From Oscillospiraceae bacterium (GTDB lineage: Bacteria; Bacillota; Clostridia; Oscillospirales; Acutalibacteraceae): a stretch of 6,596 nt of DNA. Below are positions 6,408 through 6,596 of the stretch, piece by piece. A model generated the notes under the pieces. That model searched no databases. It saw nothing but the letters and a program-made list of their open reading frames with translations, and was not told the DNA's origin. Position numbers and translations under genes: made by a program. Within the stretch, counting starts at the first letter, position 1, and each line of letters begins with the position of its first letter. Location of the stretch: the NCBI GenBank assembly GCA_003520555.1, contig DOUO01000103.1, positions 1-6,596 on the forward strand, given 5' to 3'.

Positions 6408-6596
6408 CTATTGATTTTCCAGATATTTTCTGATTTGTTCCTTATCCCAATCGCCCAAATCATCAACACCGGCAAGATATTCGTTATGATGCCTGACTTC
6501 GTGGTGAAGAATTTTTACAAGCTGATTATACAGGTCATCTCTTGATAAACCTCCGTAAACACGCATTATGGAACCGTAGTAGAAAACAATTGCGTT
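6408..6596 (-). CDS. Zincin-like metallopeptidase family protein (C-terminal 62 residues, partial)
   Basis: An open frame entering from the right edge encodes the last 62 residues of a protein and stops with TAG at 6408-6410. It contains YYGSIMRVYGGL, then a helix ending in HHEVRHHNEYLAG. The HEVRH within it is an HExxH zinc-binding motif with the general-base glutamate. The order 'YYG..RVYGGL - about 14 residues - HExxHH..YLAG - acidic tail' matches the small metallopeptidase family PF06262 (Zincin_1, formerly DUF1025) of Firmicutes and Actinobacteria, usually about 120-150 residues long, so roughly half is missing here. The substrate and role of the family are poorly known. No signal peptide can be judged. 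A strong hairpin directly downstream suggests it is transcribed apart from the pullulanases, and I see no functional link with them. Family assignment is from recalled motif order. Confidence 0.8.
   Translation of the reverse strand, partial: NAIVFYYGSIMRVYGGLSRDDLYNQLVKILHHEVRHHNEYLAGVDDLGDWDKEQIRKYLENQ

Noticed and set aside
1..6596. CRISPR array, tRNA/rRNA gene, insertion sequence or attachment site
   Set aside because: No regularly spaced repeats, no cloverleaf-like sequence, no transposase and no terminal inverted repeats are visible.

Overview
The window looks like a chromosomal piece of a gut or rumen clostridium of the Ruminococcus / Oscillospiraceae kind, most like the starch-degrading Ruminococcus bromii group. 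This rests on protein architecture only: type I pullulanases combined with a dockerin, MucBP-type modules and a CBM26-like starch-binding module. No species marker is present, so the assignment is an inference.

Everything that can be called as a gene is on the minus strand. In transcription order (right to left) it holds: the 3' end of a small HExxH zinc-metallopeptidase-like gene (6408-6596, cut by the window edge); its strong terminator hairpin (6366-6403); a 190-bp AT-rich leader with promoter-like hexamers and a cluster of ACACA/TGTGT words (6176-6365); a 950-residue pullulanase anchored in the membrane by a C-terminal helix (3323-6175, TTG start); a short intercistronic gap with hairpins but no U-tract; a 1053-residue secreted pullulanase with an internal dockerin and a C-terminal CBM26-like module (100-3261); a probable weak terminator (54-82); and a T-tailed terminator on the plus strand (21-49) that implies a convergent gene just outside the left edge.

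The two large genes are tandem paralogues. They share a CBM48-like N-terminal domain and a complete GH13 subfamily 14 catalytic domain, but have different C-terminal halves. One enzyme is predicted to stay on the cell membrane on a stalk of three MucBP-like modules. The other is predicted to be released and captured by a cohesin-bearing scaffoldin while holding starch through its CBM. Together they would debranch alpha-1,6 linkages of amylopectin and pullulan at two distances from the cell, as parts of a starch-degrading 'amylosome'. No cohesin or scaffoldin gene lies in the window.
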